Shown here: piece by piece, positions 17,015-26,089 of the stretch | Numbering within the stretch: the stretch's first letter is position 1 | Layout of the letters: the number at the start of each line of letters is the position of its first letter | The notes under the pieces: generated by a model | Told to the model about the DNA's origin: nothing | The model's input: the letters and a program-made list of their open reading frames with translations, nothing else | The model's database searches: none | NCBI GenBank assembly: GCA_934098435.1 | Contig: CAKOOV010000006.1 | Location: forward strand, 10,263-74,262 | Length of the DNA stretch: 64,000 bases | Source: an uncultured Bacilli bacterium | GTDB lineage: Bacteria; Bacillota_I; Bacilli_A; RF39; UBA660 | Direction: 5' to 3' | Translations under genes and position numbers: made by a program

Positions 17015-18443
17015 CACCAGTCACCATACCTTTGCAACCTAATAACTCTTCTATTTTATTAGCCATATTAAGAACTAAATAATCTTCTTTAGCCCTACCA
17101 GTAATATTAACACTAACAGGCATATCATTAACAAAGCCACTAGGAATAGATATACTAGGAAATCCTCCAAAATTACCAATAACAAGATGATTACCTAAAA
17201 TCAAATACTCATCAGATAATTTATCACTAGCCTTATCAAATAAAGGAGCAATATCTCCACTAGTAGGCATAATAAGTCCATCATATTTATCAAATAACTC
17301 ATTCATTCTATTTACAATAAGTCTTCTAACCCTACAAGCATTTAAAAATAACTTTTCTTGATTTTCCTTTTGAAGAACATAACTGCCAATAACAAATCTT
17401 CTCTTAATAAGTTCAGAAAAACCATTAGTTCTAGTTCTCATCATAATATCATTAACATTTTTTCCATCAACTCTATTCCCAAAAGGAATACCAGTTAAAT
17501 TAGAATTATTACTAGTAGCTTCAGCACAAGAAATAACATTATAAACAGGATATATAGCTTCGAGCAAATCCTTACCAAAACTAACTTCTTCCACTATCAT
17601 TCCAAGTTTTCTACATTTGTCAATAACACCATTAAAATTACTAATAATTTCTTTAAGTTCGTTATTACCATTATCTATTTCAACAGCCTCTTTAATATAA
17701 AATAATTTCTTACCACTTACATCATTATCAAGTAAAGAAACATAAGAAATATCTTCATCTGGTAAACTAGTCATATCCTTATCATCATGACCCTTAACAA
17801 TATCCATAACATAACTTATATCTTTAACACTCCTAGCAAACACTCCAACATGATCCAAACTAGAAGCAAAAGAAAACAAACCATATCTAGATATTCTACC
17901 ATAAGTAGGTTTATATCCAACCACTCCACCATAAGCAGCAGGTTTTCTAATAGAATCCCCAGTATCACTACCAATAGCAAATGGAACAATACCAAGAGCA
18001 ACACTAGCCGCACTACCAGCAGAACTTCCCCCTATCATTCTATCTTTATTCCAAGGATTTCTAACAATACCAGTATGACCAGTAGTACCAGTACCTCCCA
18101 TAGCAAGTTCGTCAAGAACAGTTTTTCCCATTAATACAGCACCAGAATCCTTTAGCTTTTTATATACAGTAGCATCATATAAAGGAATATAGTCTTTAAG
18201 AATATTAGAAGATGCCGTAGTAAGTATCCCTTTAGTAGAAATATTATCCTTAAGAGCATAAGGAATTCCATTTAATATACTATCAGAACAAGTCTCATCT
18301 TTCTTATCCATAATAGTAACAAAAGAATTATATACATCTTGATATTTATGAGCTTTATTTATAGCTTCCTCAAACAACATATCACTTGTTATCTCACCGC
18401 TATCCAAACAATTTCTAATATCATCAATAAATTTATCTGTCAT
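17007..18443 (-). CDS. gatA: Glu-tRNA(Gln)/Asp-tRNA(Asn) amidotransferase subunit A
   Basis: Amidase subunit that releases ammonia from glutamine, 478 aa. The amidase signature GGSSAGSAASVALG and the catalytic Lys region (PYALKDNI) are present. The segment usually written GSDTGGSIR reads GSDTGDSIR here, with Asp replacing a Gly next to the cis-Ser; the Ser-cisSer-Lys triad itself appears intact. Its ATG shares one base with the gatC stop (TAATG). Confidence 0.97.
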   Translation of the reverse strand: MTDKFIDDIRNCLDSGEITSDMLFEEAINKAHKYQDVYNSFVTIMDKKDETCSDSILNGIPYALKDNISTKGILTTASSNILKDYIPLYDATVYKKLKDSGAVLMGKTVLDELAMGGTGTTGHTGIVRNPWNKDRMIGGSSAGSAASVALGIVPFAIGSDTGDSIRKPAAYGGVVGYKPTYGRISRYGLFSFASSLDHVGVFARSVKDISYVMDIVKGHDDKDMTSLPDEDISYVSLLDNDVSGKKLFYIKEAVEIDNGNNELKEIISNFNGVIDKCRKLGMIVEEVSFGKDLLEAIYPVYNVISCAEATSNNSNLTGIPFGNRVDGKNVNDIMMRTRTNGFSELIKRRFVIGSYVLQKENQEKLFLNACRVRRLIVNRMNELFDKYDGLIMPTSGDIAPLFDKASDKLSDEYLILGNHLVIGNFGGFPSISIPSGFVNDMPVSVNITGRAKEDYLVLNMANKIEELLGCKGMVTGDE

Positions 18444-18739
18444 TACTCCACCACCTTAGGAACCTTCACCCTATTATCTTCATATTCTTTAACATTAATT
18501 TTCATATCATCAAAACAAATTTCATTATTGTAAGAATCATCCCTTAAACAATCATCATCAAGTTCTAAATCAAAAGGAAAAGTCATCGGACTAACATCAT
18601 CAATATCCTTTATTTTACCAATTAAATCCATTTGTTTCAATATAACATCAAACTCATTTTCCAAAGTCTTATACTCATCGTCATTCATCTCAAACATAAG
18701 CTTTTTAGCATAAAGTTCCAAATTATCCTTTGTAATCAT
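18443..18739 (-). CDS. gatC: Glu-tRNA(Gln)/Asp-tRNA(Asn) amidotransferase subunit C
   Basis: Stabilising subunit of GatCAB, 98 aa. It shows the usual N-terminal helices (YAKKLMFEMNDDEYKTLENE) and the DDVSPMTFPF segment, which corresponds to VxPM in homologues. It is the first gene of the operon, with AAGGAGGCTTTT before the ATG and a TATAAT box about 25 bp upstream on the minus strand. Confidence 0.93.
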   Translation of the reverse strand: MITKDNLELYAKKLMFEMNDDEYKTLENEFDVILKQMDLIGKIKDIDDVSPMTFPFDLELDDDCLRDDSYNNEICFDDMKINVKEYEDNRVKVPKVVE

Positions 18740-18972
18740 AAAAGCCTCCTTCTAAATCAATAATATTATAGCAACTTTATAAAAGAAAAACAAGTAATAT
18801 AATTAATTTATATTTATTAAATAATAACCAATAAAAATATCAGAAAAACATATTTTTATCTGCAAAAAAGCCAATATTAGATAATAATTAAATCAATTTT
18901 GGTAATAATACCATCATCATATTCAAATTATAAAATAATTTATTATAATAAAACTAATTGTTGGAGGTAATA

Positions 18973-19311
18973 ATGAAGTTAGGCGAAAAAATAAAATCAC
19001 TTAGAAAAAGTAAAGGTATTTCACAAGAAGAATTAGCAGCAATATTAAAAATAAACAGGAACTATCTATCTAGAGTAGAAACAGGAAAATCCGAACCAAC
19101 TGCCGGAATACTTAAACAAATAGCAATAATATTTAATATTGATTTAAATTCACTACTAGATGTAAATAACAATAATCAAGATATTTCAGAAAAAGTAAAA
19201 TATATTGTTAACAATTGTAAATATTTACACGAAAAAGATTTAGATTTCATAGTAAGAATAATAACCGTTATGAAAGAAGAATATGTAAAAGTTAATGCAA
19301 AAACAAAATAG
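18973..19311 (+). CDS. Small XRE-family transcriptional regulator
   Basis: 112-aa DNA-binding protein. The N-terminal HTH_3 domain is typical (LGEKIKSLRKSKGISQEELA, ...YLSRVETGKSEP), followed by a short helical tail that may mediate dimers. I start at the ATG preceded by TTGGAGGTAATA; two TTG codons upstream are unlikely. A GGTA-ATAA-TACC inverted repeat at about 18900-18911 and a TATAAT box near 18943 lie in the upstream gap and could be an autoregulatory operator. Target genes are unknown. Confidence 0.85.
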   Translation: MKLGEKIKSLRKSKGISQEELAAILKINRNYLSRVETGKSEPTAGILKQIAIIFNIDLNSLLDVNNNNQDISEKVKYIVNNCKYLHEKDLDFIVRIITVMKEEYVKVNAKTK

Positions 19312-19336
19312 AATGATATTTATCATTCTATTTTTA
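19310..19336 (+). terminator. Terminator of the XRE gene
   Basis: AGAATGAT-attt-ATCATTCT is followed by ATTTTTA. The T-rich tail runs directly into the TATAAT box used by the next gene. Confidence 0.75.
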
Positions 19337-19347
19337 TATAATTTAAT

Positions 19348-19704
19348 ATGAATAAGAAAAATGAAAAACTATTAAAAGAAATAAATCTTGATATTATCTT
19401 TTTCTTTCTAGTAGTCATCAAATCAGGAATATCATTTTATTTAATTAACGAAAAGAAAAAAAGTGTTTTAAACATAAAAAGTATTGATAATACTACTGCG
19501 AATAAAATATATTACTATAATAGAAGGTTAAATTTCATTATAGCCATTTACTTTTTTTTAAATGCATATTATTCCTATCAAAATGCTACCACTAAAGAAG
19601 AAAAAAAACAAGAAGGATTATTAGTATTAGCAACACTATCTATATTAATCGGAACATCACTATATCTCCCTCTAGGTAATAGTAATTTAATTATAGAAAA
19701 TTAG
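19348..19704 (+). CDS. Small membrane protein, possibly leaderless
   Basis: Function not recognised. The 118-aa product has three hydrophobic segments (IIFFFLVVIKSGISFYL, FIIAIYFFLNAYYSY, GLLVLATLSILIGTSLYL) with charged loops. There is no ribosome site before the ATG; instead a TATAAT box (19337-19342) lies only 5 bp from it, right after the terminator of the regulator gene. That geometry fits a leaderless mRNA. It may be functionally tied to the upstream regulator. Confidence 0.6.
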   Translation: MNKKNEKLLKEINLDIIFFFLVVIKSGISFYLINEKKKSVLNIKSIDNTTANKIYYYNRRLNFIIAIYFFLNAYYSYQNATTKEEKKQEGLLVLATLSILIGTSLYLPLGNSNLIIEN

Positions 19705-19756
19705 TATAAAATAATATTTATACAAACATAATATAATAGAAAGGATTGATTATATT

Positions 19757-20140
19757 ATGTTACCAAAATATTATTTAAATGATTATTTTACTTTAATAGA
19801 CTCGCCAATATTAAAAGAAAGAGAATTTATGAAGACAGACATTCGTGAAGAAAAAAAAGAATACATAATGGAAATAGATTTACCAGGATTAACTAAAAAT
19901 GAAATAACAATAAATTACGAAAACGGATATTTAACAATACGAGCTATAAAAAACATTGCCTTCAAAGCTGATAACTATATCAGAAAAGAAAGATTATATG
20001 GAGAAGTAAAAAGAAGCTTTTATATAGGAGAAAAAAAAGAAAGCGATATAAAAGCCAATTATCAAAATGGTATTCTAACAATATCATTTCCCAAAGAAGA
20101 ATTCCCTCATAAAGAAAGTCAAAACATTGTCATTAAGTAA
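19757..20140 (+). CDS. Small heat-shock protein, Hsp20/alpha-crystallin family
   Basis: ATP-independent holdase chaperone, 127 aa. The alpha-crystallin domain runs from about residue 27 to the end (YIMEIDLPGLTKNEITINYE, GILTISFPK), with RSFYIGE in place of the usual RSFxLP. The N-terminal arm is very short and the C-terminal I-x-I/V motif appears as NIVIK. The RBS is AAAGGATTG. No CIRCE-type operator was seen upstream, only a TATAAT box. Confidence 0.9.
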   Translation: MLPKYYLNDYFTLIDSPILKEREFMKTDIREEKKEYIMEIDLPGLTKNEITINYENGYLTIRAIKNIAFKADNYIRKERLYGEVKRSFYIGEKKESDIKANYQNGILTISFPKEEFPHKESQNIVIK

Positions 20141-20146
20141 TCAGTC

Positions 20147-20168
20147 AAAGAGGAATAGACCTCTTTTT
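20147..20168 (+). terminator. Terminator of hsp20
   Basis: AAAGAGG-aataga-CCTCTTT is followed by T residues. Confidence 0.8.
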
Positions 20169-20216
20169 CATTTACATCTTAATATATAAATGATATAATC
20201 TATGTGAGGTGTAAAA

Positions 20217-21077
20217 ATGAACATAAGTAATAAATGGACAGATTACGAATGCTTAAAAACAGGTAACGGAGAAAAATTAGAACGTTGGGGAAACATAATC
20301 CTCAATAGACCAGACCCACAAATAATATGGGAGAAAAAAGATGTTTGGAATAATTATGATGGATATTATCATCGTAGTAACGAAGGTGGCGGATACTGGG
20401 AATACAAGAAAAAATTACCAGAATACTGGACAGTAAAATATAACAATCTAACATTCAAAGTATCCCCTACCAACTTCAAACATACAGGGATTTTTCCAGA
20501 ACAAGCATCAAACTGGGATTATATAGAATTAAAAATAAAAGAATATTTAAAAAATCATAAAGAAATGCATATTTTAAATCTATTCGCCTACACAGGTTGC
20601 GCAACCATGGCAGCAGCAAATGCTGGAGCCACGGAAGTAGTCCATGTCGATGCATCAAAAAGTATCAACGAATGGGCAAAAGAAAATATGAAACTATGTC
20701 ATTTAGAAGATAAAACAATAAGATTTATTGCCGATGATGCCATAAAATTCTTAGAAAGAGAAAAAAGAAGAGGCCATACCTACCAAGGAATAATTATGGA
20801 TCCACCAAGCTATGGTAGAGGACCAAATAAAGAGGTTTGGAAATTCGAAAACGATTTTCCAAAATTATTAGATAAAGCAATAGAAGTATTAGATAAAGAT
20901 TATTCATTCCTACTAATAAGTAGTTATACAACTGGAATAAGTCATATATCATTAGAAAATATATTAAAATTAAAATTCCCTAATCAAAAAATAGAAACTG
21001 GCGAAAACTGTCTACCAATAACCGAAAATAATTTAATATTACCATGTGGTATCTATGGAAAAATTACCAAAAATTAA
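20217..21077 (+). CDS. RlmI/RlmK-like class I rRNA methyltransferase
   Basis: SAM-dependent methyltransferase, 286 aa, of the group that includes RlmI/RlmL-type 23S rRNA enzymes. The SAM-binding motif NLFAYTGCATMAAANAGA, the acidic loop VHVDASKS and the catalytic MDPPSYGRGPN are clear. It lacks an N-terminal PUA domain. The RBS is GAGGTG and an extended -10 (TGATATAAT) lies upstream. The pseudouridine synthase gene begins inside its 3' end, so the two form an rRNA-modification unit. The exact base modified cannot be told. Confidence 0.85.
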   Translation: MNISNKWTDYECLKTGNGEKLERWGNIILNRPDPQIIWEKKDVWNNYDGYYHRSNEGGGYWEYKKKLPEYWTVKYNNLTFKVSPTNFKHTGIFPEQASNWDYIELKIKEYLKNHKEMHILNLFAYTGCATMAAANAGATEVVHVDASKSINEWAKENMKLCHLEDKTIRFIADDAIKFLEREKRRGHTYQGIIMDPPSYGRGPNKEVWKFENDFPKLLDKAIEVLDKDYSFLLISSYTTGISHISLENILKLKFPNQKIETGENCLPITENNLILPCGIYGKITKN

Positions 21078-21723
21078 CATAATATATGAAGATAATCATC
21101 TTTTAGTAGTAGAAAAGCCAGTAAACATTCCAGTTCAAGAAGACTCAAGTAAAGATCTAGATATGATTACTATTTTAAAAAATTATCGCAAAATAAAAGA
21201 AAACAAAACAAACGAAGCATATATAGGTCTAGTACATAGATTAGACAGACCAGTAGGAGGTATAATGGTATTTGCCAAAACATCTAAGGCGGCATCTAGA
21301 CTAAGTAATCAAATAAGAGAAAATACCTTTCATAAAACCTATATAGCAGTAATAACAGGAACACTTCCAAATCAAGGTAAATTAGAAAATTATTTAATAA
21401 AAAATAACAGAACAAATATAAGTAATGTAACAACCAAAGAAAAAGGCAAATACTCAGCTTTAGAATACAAAGTACTCAAAACCAAAAATAACTTATCATT
21501 AATAGAAATAAATTTAATAACAGGTCGTCCGCATCAAATAAGAGTGCAATTTTCCAGCAGAAACCATCCATTATTAGGAGATTCAAAATATGGTAATAAT
21601 CCTAACAATATAAATATAGCACTATTCTCCAAAAGTATAAGTTTTATCCATCCAACTACCAAAGAAAAACTAACATTTTCTCTAGATATACCAAATAGAT
21701 ACCCTTTTAATATTTTCAAATAA
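21055..21723 (+). CDS. RluA-family pseudouridine synthase
   Basis: Converts uridine to pseudouridine in rRNA or tRNA; 222 aa. The catalytic Asp lies in HRLDRPVGG, and the RluA motif III appears as LITGRPHQIRVQF. There is no S4 domain. I start at the ATG of MEKLPK, which overlaps the methyltransferase gene by 23 bp; a GTG three codons earlier is the alternative. Confidence 0.9.
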   Translation: MEKLPKINIIYEDNHLLVVEKPVNIPVQEDSSKDLDMITILKNYRKIKENKTNEAYIGLVHRLDRPVGGIMVFAKTSKAASRLSNQIRENTFHKTYIAVITGTLPNQGKLENYLIKNNRTNISNVTTKEKGKYSALEYKVLKTKNNLSLIEINLITGRPHQIRVQFSSRNHPLLGDSKYGNNPNNINIALFSKSISFIHPTTKEKLTFSLDIPNRYPFNIFK

Positions 21724-21786
21724 ACATATAAATTACATATTTTTACCACAATTAAATTATATAATTAAAATGCAAAGGAGAGAAAA

Positions 21787-22467
21787 ATGGAAAATATAAC
21801 ATTAAATTATTTAATAATATTCATATCAATATTAATAACCACCTTATCGCAAATATTCATATCACTAGCCTACAGCAAATATAAAAAAATACTAAATAAT
21901 AAAGACCTATCAGGATATGATGTAGCCAGAAAAATTCTAGATAGCAACAATTTAAATAATGTTATGGTTCTTGAAACAAAAGGAAATCTAACAGACCATT
22001 ACGATCCACAAAGAAAAGTAATAAAACTATCAACAGATATATATCATGGTTCAAGTATTGCTGGTGCCGCCGTAGCAGCACATGAATGTGGTCATGCTAT
22101 TCAAGATAAAACAAAATATACACCTATGCGTATAAGAAGTACCTTAGTACCTTTTGTCAATTTATGTACAAAAATAGGATATTTAGCCATCGTAATAGGA
22201 ATAATATTCTCATACACTCTAATAGAAGTAGGAATCATATTACTATTAAGTATGCTAATATTTCAATTAATAACACTACCAGTAGAATTCAATGCTTCAC
22301 ATAGAGCAATAAAAGAATTAGAAAGACTTAATATCATAGATAAAGAAGAAAAAAGCTCTGCTAAAAATATGCTCATCGCAGCAGCCTTTACATACGTAGC
22401 CAGTGTTCTTAGCACATTACTTGAAATATTAAGATATATCATAATATTTAATGATAGAGACAATTAA
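21787..22467 (+). CDS. yugP: Membrane zinc metallopeptidase, YugP family
   Basis: Integral membrane protease-like protein, 226 aa. HECGH at residues 99-103 is the zinc site (HExxH), preceded by HYDPQRKVIKLS and GSSIAGAAVAA, which are typical of the family. Three or four membrane segments are seen (residues 6-28, about 133-155, 158-175 and near the C-terminus). It starts after CAAAGGAG. The substrate is unknown in the family. A second gene with an HExxH motif follows directly. Confidence 0.9.
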   Translation: MENITLNYLIIFISILITTLSQIFISLAYSKYKKILNNKDLSGYDVARKILDSNNLNNVMVLETKGNLTDHYDPQRKVIKLSTDIYHGSSIAGAAVAAHECGHAIQDKTKYTPMRIRSTLVPFVNLCTKIGYLAIVIGIIFSYTLIEVGIILLLSMLIFQLITLPVEFNASHRAIKELERLNIIDKEEKSSAKNMLIAAAFTYVASVLSTLLEILRYIIIFNDRDN

Positions 22468-22483
22468 CCCTCTATCATTTTTT
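22450..22483 (+). terminator. Terminator of the yugP-like gene
   Basis: AATGATAGAG/CTCTATCATT is a 10-bp stem that overlaps the stop codon, followed by TTTTTT. Confidence 0.85.
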
Positions 22484-22519
22484 ATGTTTTTATGATAAAA
22501 TAACCTTAAAGGAGATATT

Positions 22520-23059
22520 ATGCCAAATAATTCATATATTAAATTTATAAACTTTTTCAAAGAACATAAACTATATGATGAAGAAATCTTCACATACTTA
22601 AGAGAAAACTCCATAATGTTCGATTATCTAGATACAGATCAAAGACCATTAATAGGAGCCTATTATACATTTGATAAATACCAAAAACTAAATAATATAA
22701 TATTATATGTTCCCTTTATTAAAGACGAAGTAACAATTGTCACAAATATTCATGAATACACTCATGGATTATTGGCCTACAATAATCTTAATAAAAAGTA
22801 TATATTAAAAGACGATTGTGAAATATTACCAATGTTAATGGAGAAAGTATATTTAAAAGAAAATCCTAGTCCCATCCTAGAAAGATACATGCAATATTTA
22901 GATGCAAAAATACTTGAAAGTAAAAATAAAGAAAACTATAGATACAAAATAGCCTTAGATATACAATCTGAATTACTAGAATATTATAATGCTAATAATA
23001 ACTTTGAAAAATTAAAAGCAAAAAGTAAAAAACTCTATCGTAAATATAATGTCAAATAA
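22520..23059 (+). CDS. Putative zincin-fold metalloprotein (HEYTH)
   Basis: Not a family I can name; 179 aa, soluble. NIHEYTHGLLAY carries HExxH at residues 78-82, and acidic residues follow at 101 (CEILPM) and 108 (LMEKVYL), placed as the third zinc ligand of gluzincins would be. The arrangement resembles the core of M3-like peptidases cut down to its minimum. The last 40 residues are a Lys-rich helix. The RBS is AAGGAGATATT. It follows the YugP-type protease but has its own transcription unit after the terminator. Confidence 0.65.
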   Translation: MPNNSYIKFINFFKEHKLYDEEIFTYLRENSIMFDYLDTDQRPLIGAYYTFDKYQKLNNIILYVPFIKDEVTIVTNIHEYTHGLLAYNNLNKKYILKDDCEILPMLMEKVYLKENPSPILERYMQYLDAKILESKNKENYRYKIALDIQSELLEYYNANNNFEKLKAKSKKLYRKYNVK

Positions 23060-23068
23060 AATCGAATC

Positions 23069-23109
23069 AATAACATTTATATTTACTACTTAAATATAAA
23101 TGTGTTATT
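23069..23109 (+). terminator. Long AT hairpin between the zincin and LCP genes
   Basis: AATAACATTTATATTT pairs with AAATATAAATGTGTTATT, giving 16 bp with a 2-nt bulge and a 7-nt loop. It is followed by ATTATTTTGG and directly by the LCP gene's ribosome site. It may be a weak terminator or a 5'-UTR structure. Confidence 0.5.
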
Positions 23110-23128
23110 ATTATTTTGGAGGAGTATA

Positions 23129-24892
23129 ATGAAAAAAAGAGAAAGAAAAAATAACAAAAAATTCAAAAATATATATTTAATAATATTTACCATAATAACA
23201 TTAATATTTTTAGTATTCTTAAAACTATGTAATATATTACCAACACTATATTTTATCATATCATTAATAGTAGTTATATTACTATATATAATAAACTTAA
23301 TATTAATTAAAAAAAATAAAAAGATTGGTTACATATTTTCTGCCTTGTTTATAATAATATATCTTATAATAACCTACTATTTAGGAATAACATTAAACTT
23401 CTTTAATAGTTTTTCTAAGATTCATTATAGTGAAGAAACATACTTAGTCTTAACATTAAAAGAAAACAATTATAAAGATATAAAAGATATCGAAAATACA
23501 GAATTAGGATATATAAAAAATGATTTAACAAACATAAATAAAGCAATTGAAAAATTAGATAAAAAAATAAAAACAGAAAAAAAAGAATACACAGATTATA
23601 CTAAATTATTTAATGACTTAGATAAAAAAACACTATCATCCATTTTAATAGAAGAAAATTATTATAATATAAAATCAGAAGAAGAAGATGTAAGCCAATA
23701 TCAAATATTATACAAAATAACAATAAGAAGTGTCATGACAGAAAAAAATAAAACTGTAGATGTAACTAAAGATCCATTTACAATCTACATAAGTGGCATT
23801 GATGTATATGGTGATATAGCCACAGTATCTAGAAGTGATGTAAATATACTAGTAACAGTAAATCCAAAAACAAAACAAATATTATTAACATCAATACCAA
23901 GAGATTATTACGTACAATTAGCAGGAACAACTGGATATAAAGATAAATTAACACATGCCGGTAATTATGGAGTAAATATGTCTATTAGCACAATTGAAGA
24001 ATTACTAGATATTGATATAAACTATTATTTAAGAGTTAACTTTACAACACTAGAAAAACTAATAGACAGTATAGATGGTGTAGATGTATATTCCAAATAT
24101 TCATTTACATCATATATAGATAATTACCAATTCTATAAAGGTTACAACCATATGAATGGTAAACAAGCTTTAGCTTTTTCTAGAGAAAGAAAAAGTCTTC
24201 CAGAAGGCGACAATGATCGTGGTAAAAATCAAGAAGCAGTAATTGAAGCCATTATAAGAAAAGTAACAAGTAAAGAATTAATATATAAATATTCAAAAAT
24301 ATTAGGAAGTGTAAAAGGTTCATTCCAAACAAGTCTATCAGAAACAGATATAACAAAACTAATTCAAAAAGAATTAGAAAACCCAGGTGGCTGGAATATA
24401 ACTAGCACATCACTAACGGGAACAGGTAGTATGGATTATACATATTCATATAGCACACAAAAATTATATGTAACAATTCCAAATGAAGATAGTATAAAAG
24501 ATGCAAAAAAACTAATAAACGATGTAAATAATGGTATAACATTAGAGTCGTCATATAATAACACAGTTGGAAATGTTAAATACCCAAGTCAAGTAAATCC
24601 TCAAACTACTAAAGAAGAAACAAAGAAAGATACAACAACAAATACTAAAAAAGATGATAATAAGCCAAAAGAAGACAATACAAAAACAGAGAAAGACGAC
24701 ACTACAAAAGTAGAAGAAAAAGATAATCAAACATCAGGAACTGATAAAAATACAACTACTTCTAAAGATAACAAAAAAGATGAAACCATAGATAAAGAAG
24801 AAAAAGATAATCAAGCATCAGAAACTGATAAAGATACAACCACTTCCAAAGATAATGAAAAAAATGAAACCGAAAAAGCAAATAATCCATAA
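23129..24892 (+). CDS. LytR-CpsA-Psr (LCP) family cell-wall glycopolymer ligase
   Basis: Attaches teichoic-acid-like or other polymers to peptidoglycan from lipid-linked precursors (family role). The 587-aa protein has a basic N-terminus and four membrane segments (about residues 15-110), an extracellular coiled region and the LCP domain. Family signatures are TVSRSDVNILVTVNP, LTSIPRDYYV and LAFSRERKSLPEGDNDRG, including the phosphate-binding arginines. The tail (about 490-587) is a low-complexity Lys/Asp/Thr region with a 24-residue repeat. I start after TGGAGGAGTATA; the longer GTG start would include the RBS. Confidence 0.92.
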   Translation: MKKRERKNNKKFKNIYLIIFTIITLIFLVFLKLCNILPTLYFIISLIVVILLYIINLILIKKNKKIGYIFSALFIIIYLIITYYLGITLNFFNSFSKIHYSEETYLVLTLKENNYKDIKDIENTELGYIKNDLTNINKAIEKLDKKIKTEKKEYTDYTKLFNDLDKKTLSSILIEENYYNIKSEEEDVSQYQILYKITIRSVMTEKNKTVDVTKDPFTIYISGIDVYGDIATVSRSDVNILVTVNPKTKQILLTSIPRDYYVQLAGTTGYKDKLTHAGNYGVNMSISTIEELLDIDINYYLRVNFTTLEKLIDSIDGVDVYSKYSFTSYIDNYQFYKGYNHMNGKQALAFSRERKSLPEGDNDRGKNQEAVIEAIIRKVTSKELIYKYSKILGSVKGSFQTSLSETDITKLIQKELENPGGWNITSTSLTGTGSMDYTYSYSTQKLYVTIPNEDSIKDAKKLINDVNNGITLESSYNNTVGNVKYPSQVNPQTTKEETKKDTTTNTKKDDNKPKEDNTKTEKDDTTKVEEKDNQTSGTDKNTTTSKDNKKDETIDKEEKDNQASETDKDTTTSKDNEKNETEKANNP

Positions 24893-24906
24893 TTTGCTTT
24901 TTTTTA
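24875..24906 (+). terminator. Terminator of the LCP gene
   Basis: AAAGCAAAT/ATTTGCTTT stem with a long T tract; the hairpin contains the last codons of the gene. Confidence 0.85.
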
Positions 24907-24939
24907 TATACTATGGTAAAATTATCTTGGTGAGCAAAA

Positions 24940-25524
24940 ATGAAAATAAATACTATTGAATTAATAATATCTGCAGTTCGTGAAAGCCAATATCCAACAG
25001 ACAATAAAGAAGAATTCCTATTAGTAGGTAGAAGTAACGTAGGTAAAAGCAGTTTTATAAATACAATTATAAATAGAAAAAACTATGCCAGAACATCATC
25101 TACTCCTGGAAAAACCCAAACATTAAATTTCTATAAAATAAATGATTCCTTCTACTTAGTAGACGCCCCAGGTTACGGATTTGCTAAAGTAAGGAACTCA
25201 TTAAAAAAGAAGTTTGGACTAATTATGGAAAGTTACTTAAAATCAAGAGGAAATCTAAAAATGGTATTTTTACTAATAGATTTCAGACATAAGCCAACAA
25301 GTGACGATATTATGATGTATGACTATTTAAAATATTACAATGTACCAGTAACAATTATTTGTACCAAAGTAGACAAAGTATCTAAAAATAATCATGCTAA
25401 AAATAAAAATATAATTCAAAAAGAATTAAACTTACCTGATGACAAAAATATAATTCTATTTTCATCAGTAACTAAAATAGGTAAAAACGAAGTATATGAA
25501 GAAATAGAAAAACATCTAAGTTAG
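24940..25524 (+). CDS. engB: Ribosome-biogenesis GTP-binding protein EngB/YsxC
   Basis: Small GTPase needed for 50S assembly, 194 aa. G1 GRSNVGKSS, the G2 threonine in TSSTPGKTQT, G3 DAPGYG and G4 TKVDK are all present, followed by the G5-like SSVTK. Start after GGTGAGCAAAA. It lies one gene upstream of the second ribosome-assembly GTPase, der. Confidence 0.96.
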   Translation: MKINTIELIISAVRESQYPTDNKEEFLLVGRSNVGKSSFINTIINRKNYARTSSTPGKTQTLNFYKINDSFYLVDAPGYGFAKVRNSLKKKFGLIMESYLKSRGNLKMVFLLIDFRHKPTSDDIMMYDYLKYYNVPVTIICTKVDKVSKNNHAKNKNIIQKELNLPDDKNIILFSSVTKIGKNEVYEEIEKHLS

Positions 25525-25569
25525 TTACCCTATTAAACATATTATCATAAACTAAAATGGAAGTGATTT

Positions 25570-26040
25570 ATGATAATAAACCAAATAAATAATACTAATG
25601 ATTATATAATAAAAATAATTAAAAATAATATAGATATATACAATCATAATGTTTTAGAAGAAACAACAAATAAAATAATAAATAAAATAAAAAAGCAAAA
25701 CAAATTAGAAAAACTAATTATTTTAGAGTTTTACCCAATAAAAAAATATGGTACTCTAATTATATTAAAAAATATAAAAAAAATATTAAAAACAGAAAAC
25801 GAAACAGAAGTAAAAATAATAATTCATACAGACTATCCAATATTATATAAAATAGATTATGACATTATAAAAGAATTTAATATAGACCATAAAAATATCT
25901 ACTACTACAAAAACAATTTTTATCTTCAAATAAAAAATACTATTTCAAAGAAAGATTACTTATATCTTTTAGAATTGTCAGAGCTAACATATCAAAATAC
26001 ATTAAACATAATAAATTATGGATTAAAAATAAAACTATAG
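25570..26040 (+). CDS. Hypothetical protein between engB and der
   Basis: Function not recognised; 156 aa, soluble, extremely rich in Ile, Asn and Lys. Predicted alternation of helices and strands (KLIILEFYPIK, VKIIIHTDYPIL) suggests a small alpha/beta fold. No cysteines and no catalytic motif stand out. The start follows GGAAGTGATTT. Its placement between two ribosome-assembly GTPases gives no firm clue. Confidence 0.6.
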   Translation: MIINQINNTNDYIIKIIKNNIDIYNHNVLEETTNKIINKIKKQNKLEKLIILEFYPIKKYGTLIILKNIKKILKTENETEVKIIIHTDYPILYKIDYDIIKEFNIDHKNIYYYKNNFYLQIKNTISKKDYLYLLELSELTYQNTLNIINYGLKIKL

Positions 26041-26089
26041 TATTTTTTTTTATTTTCTGTTATAATACTTTACAAAGAGGTGATATTAC

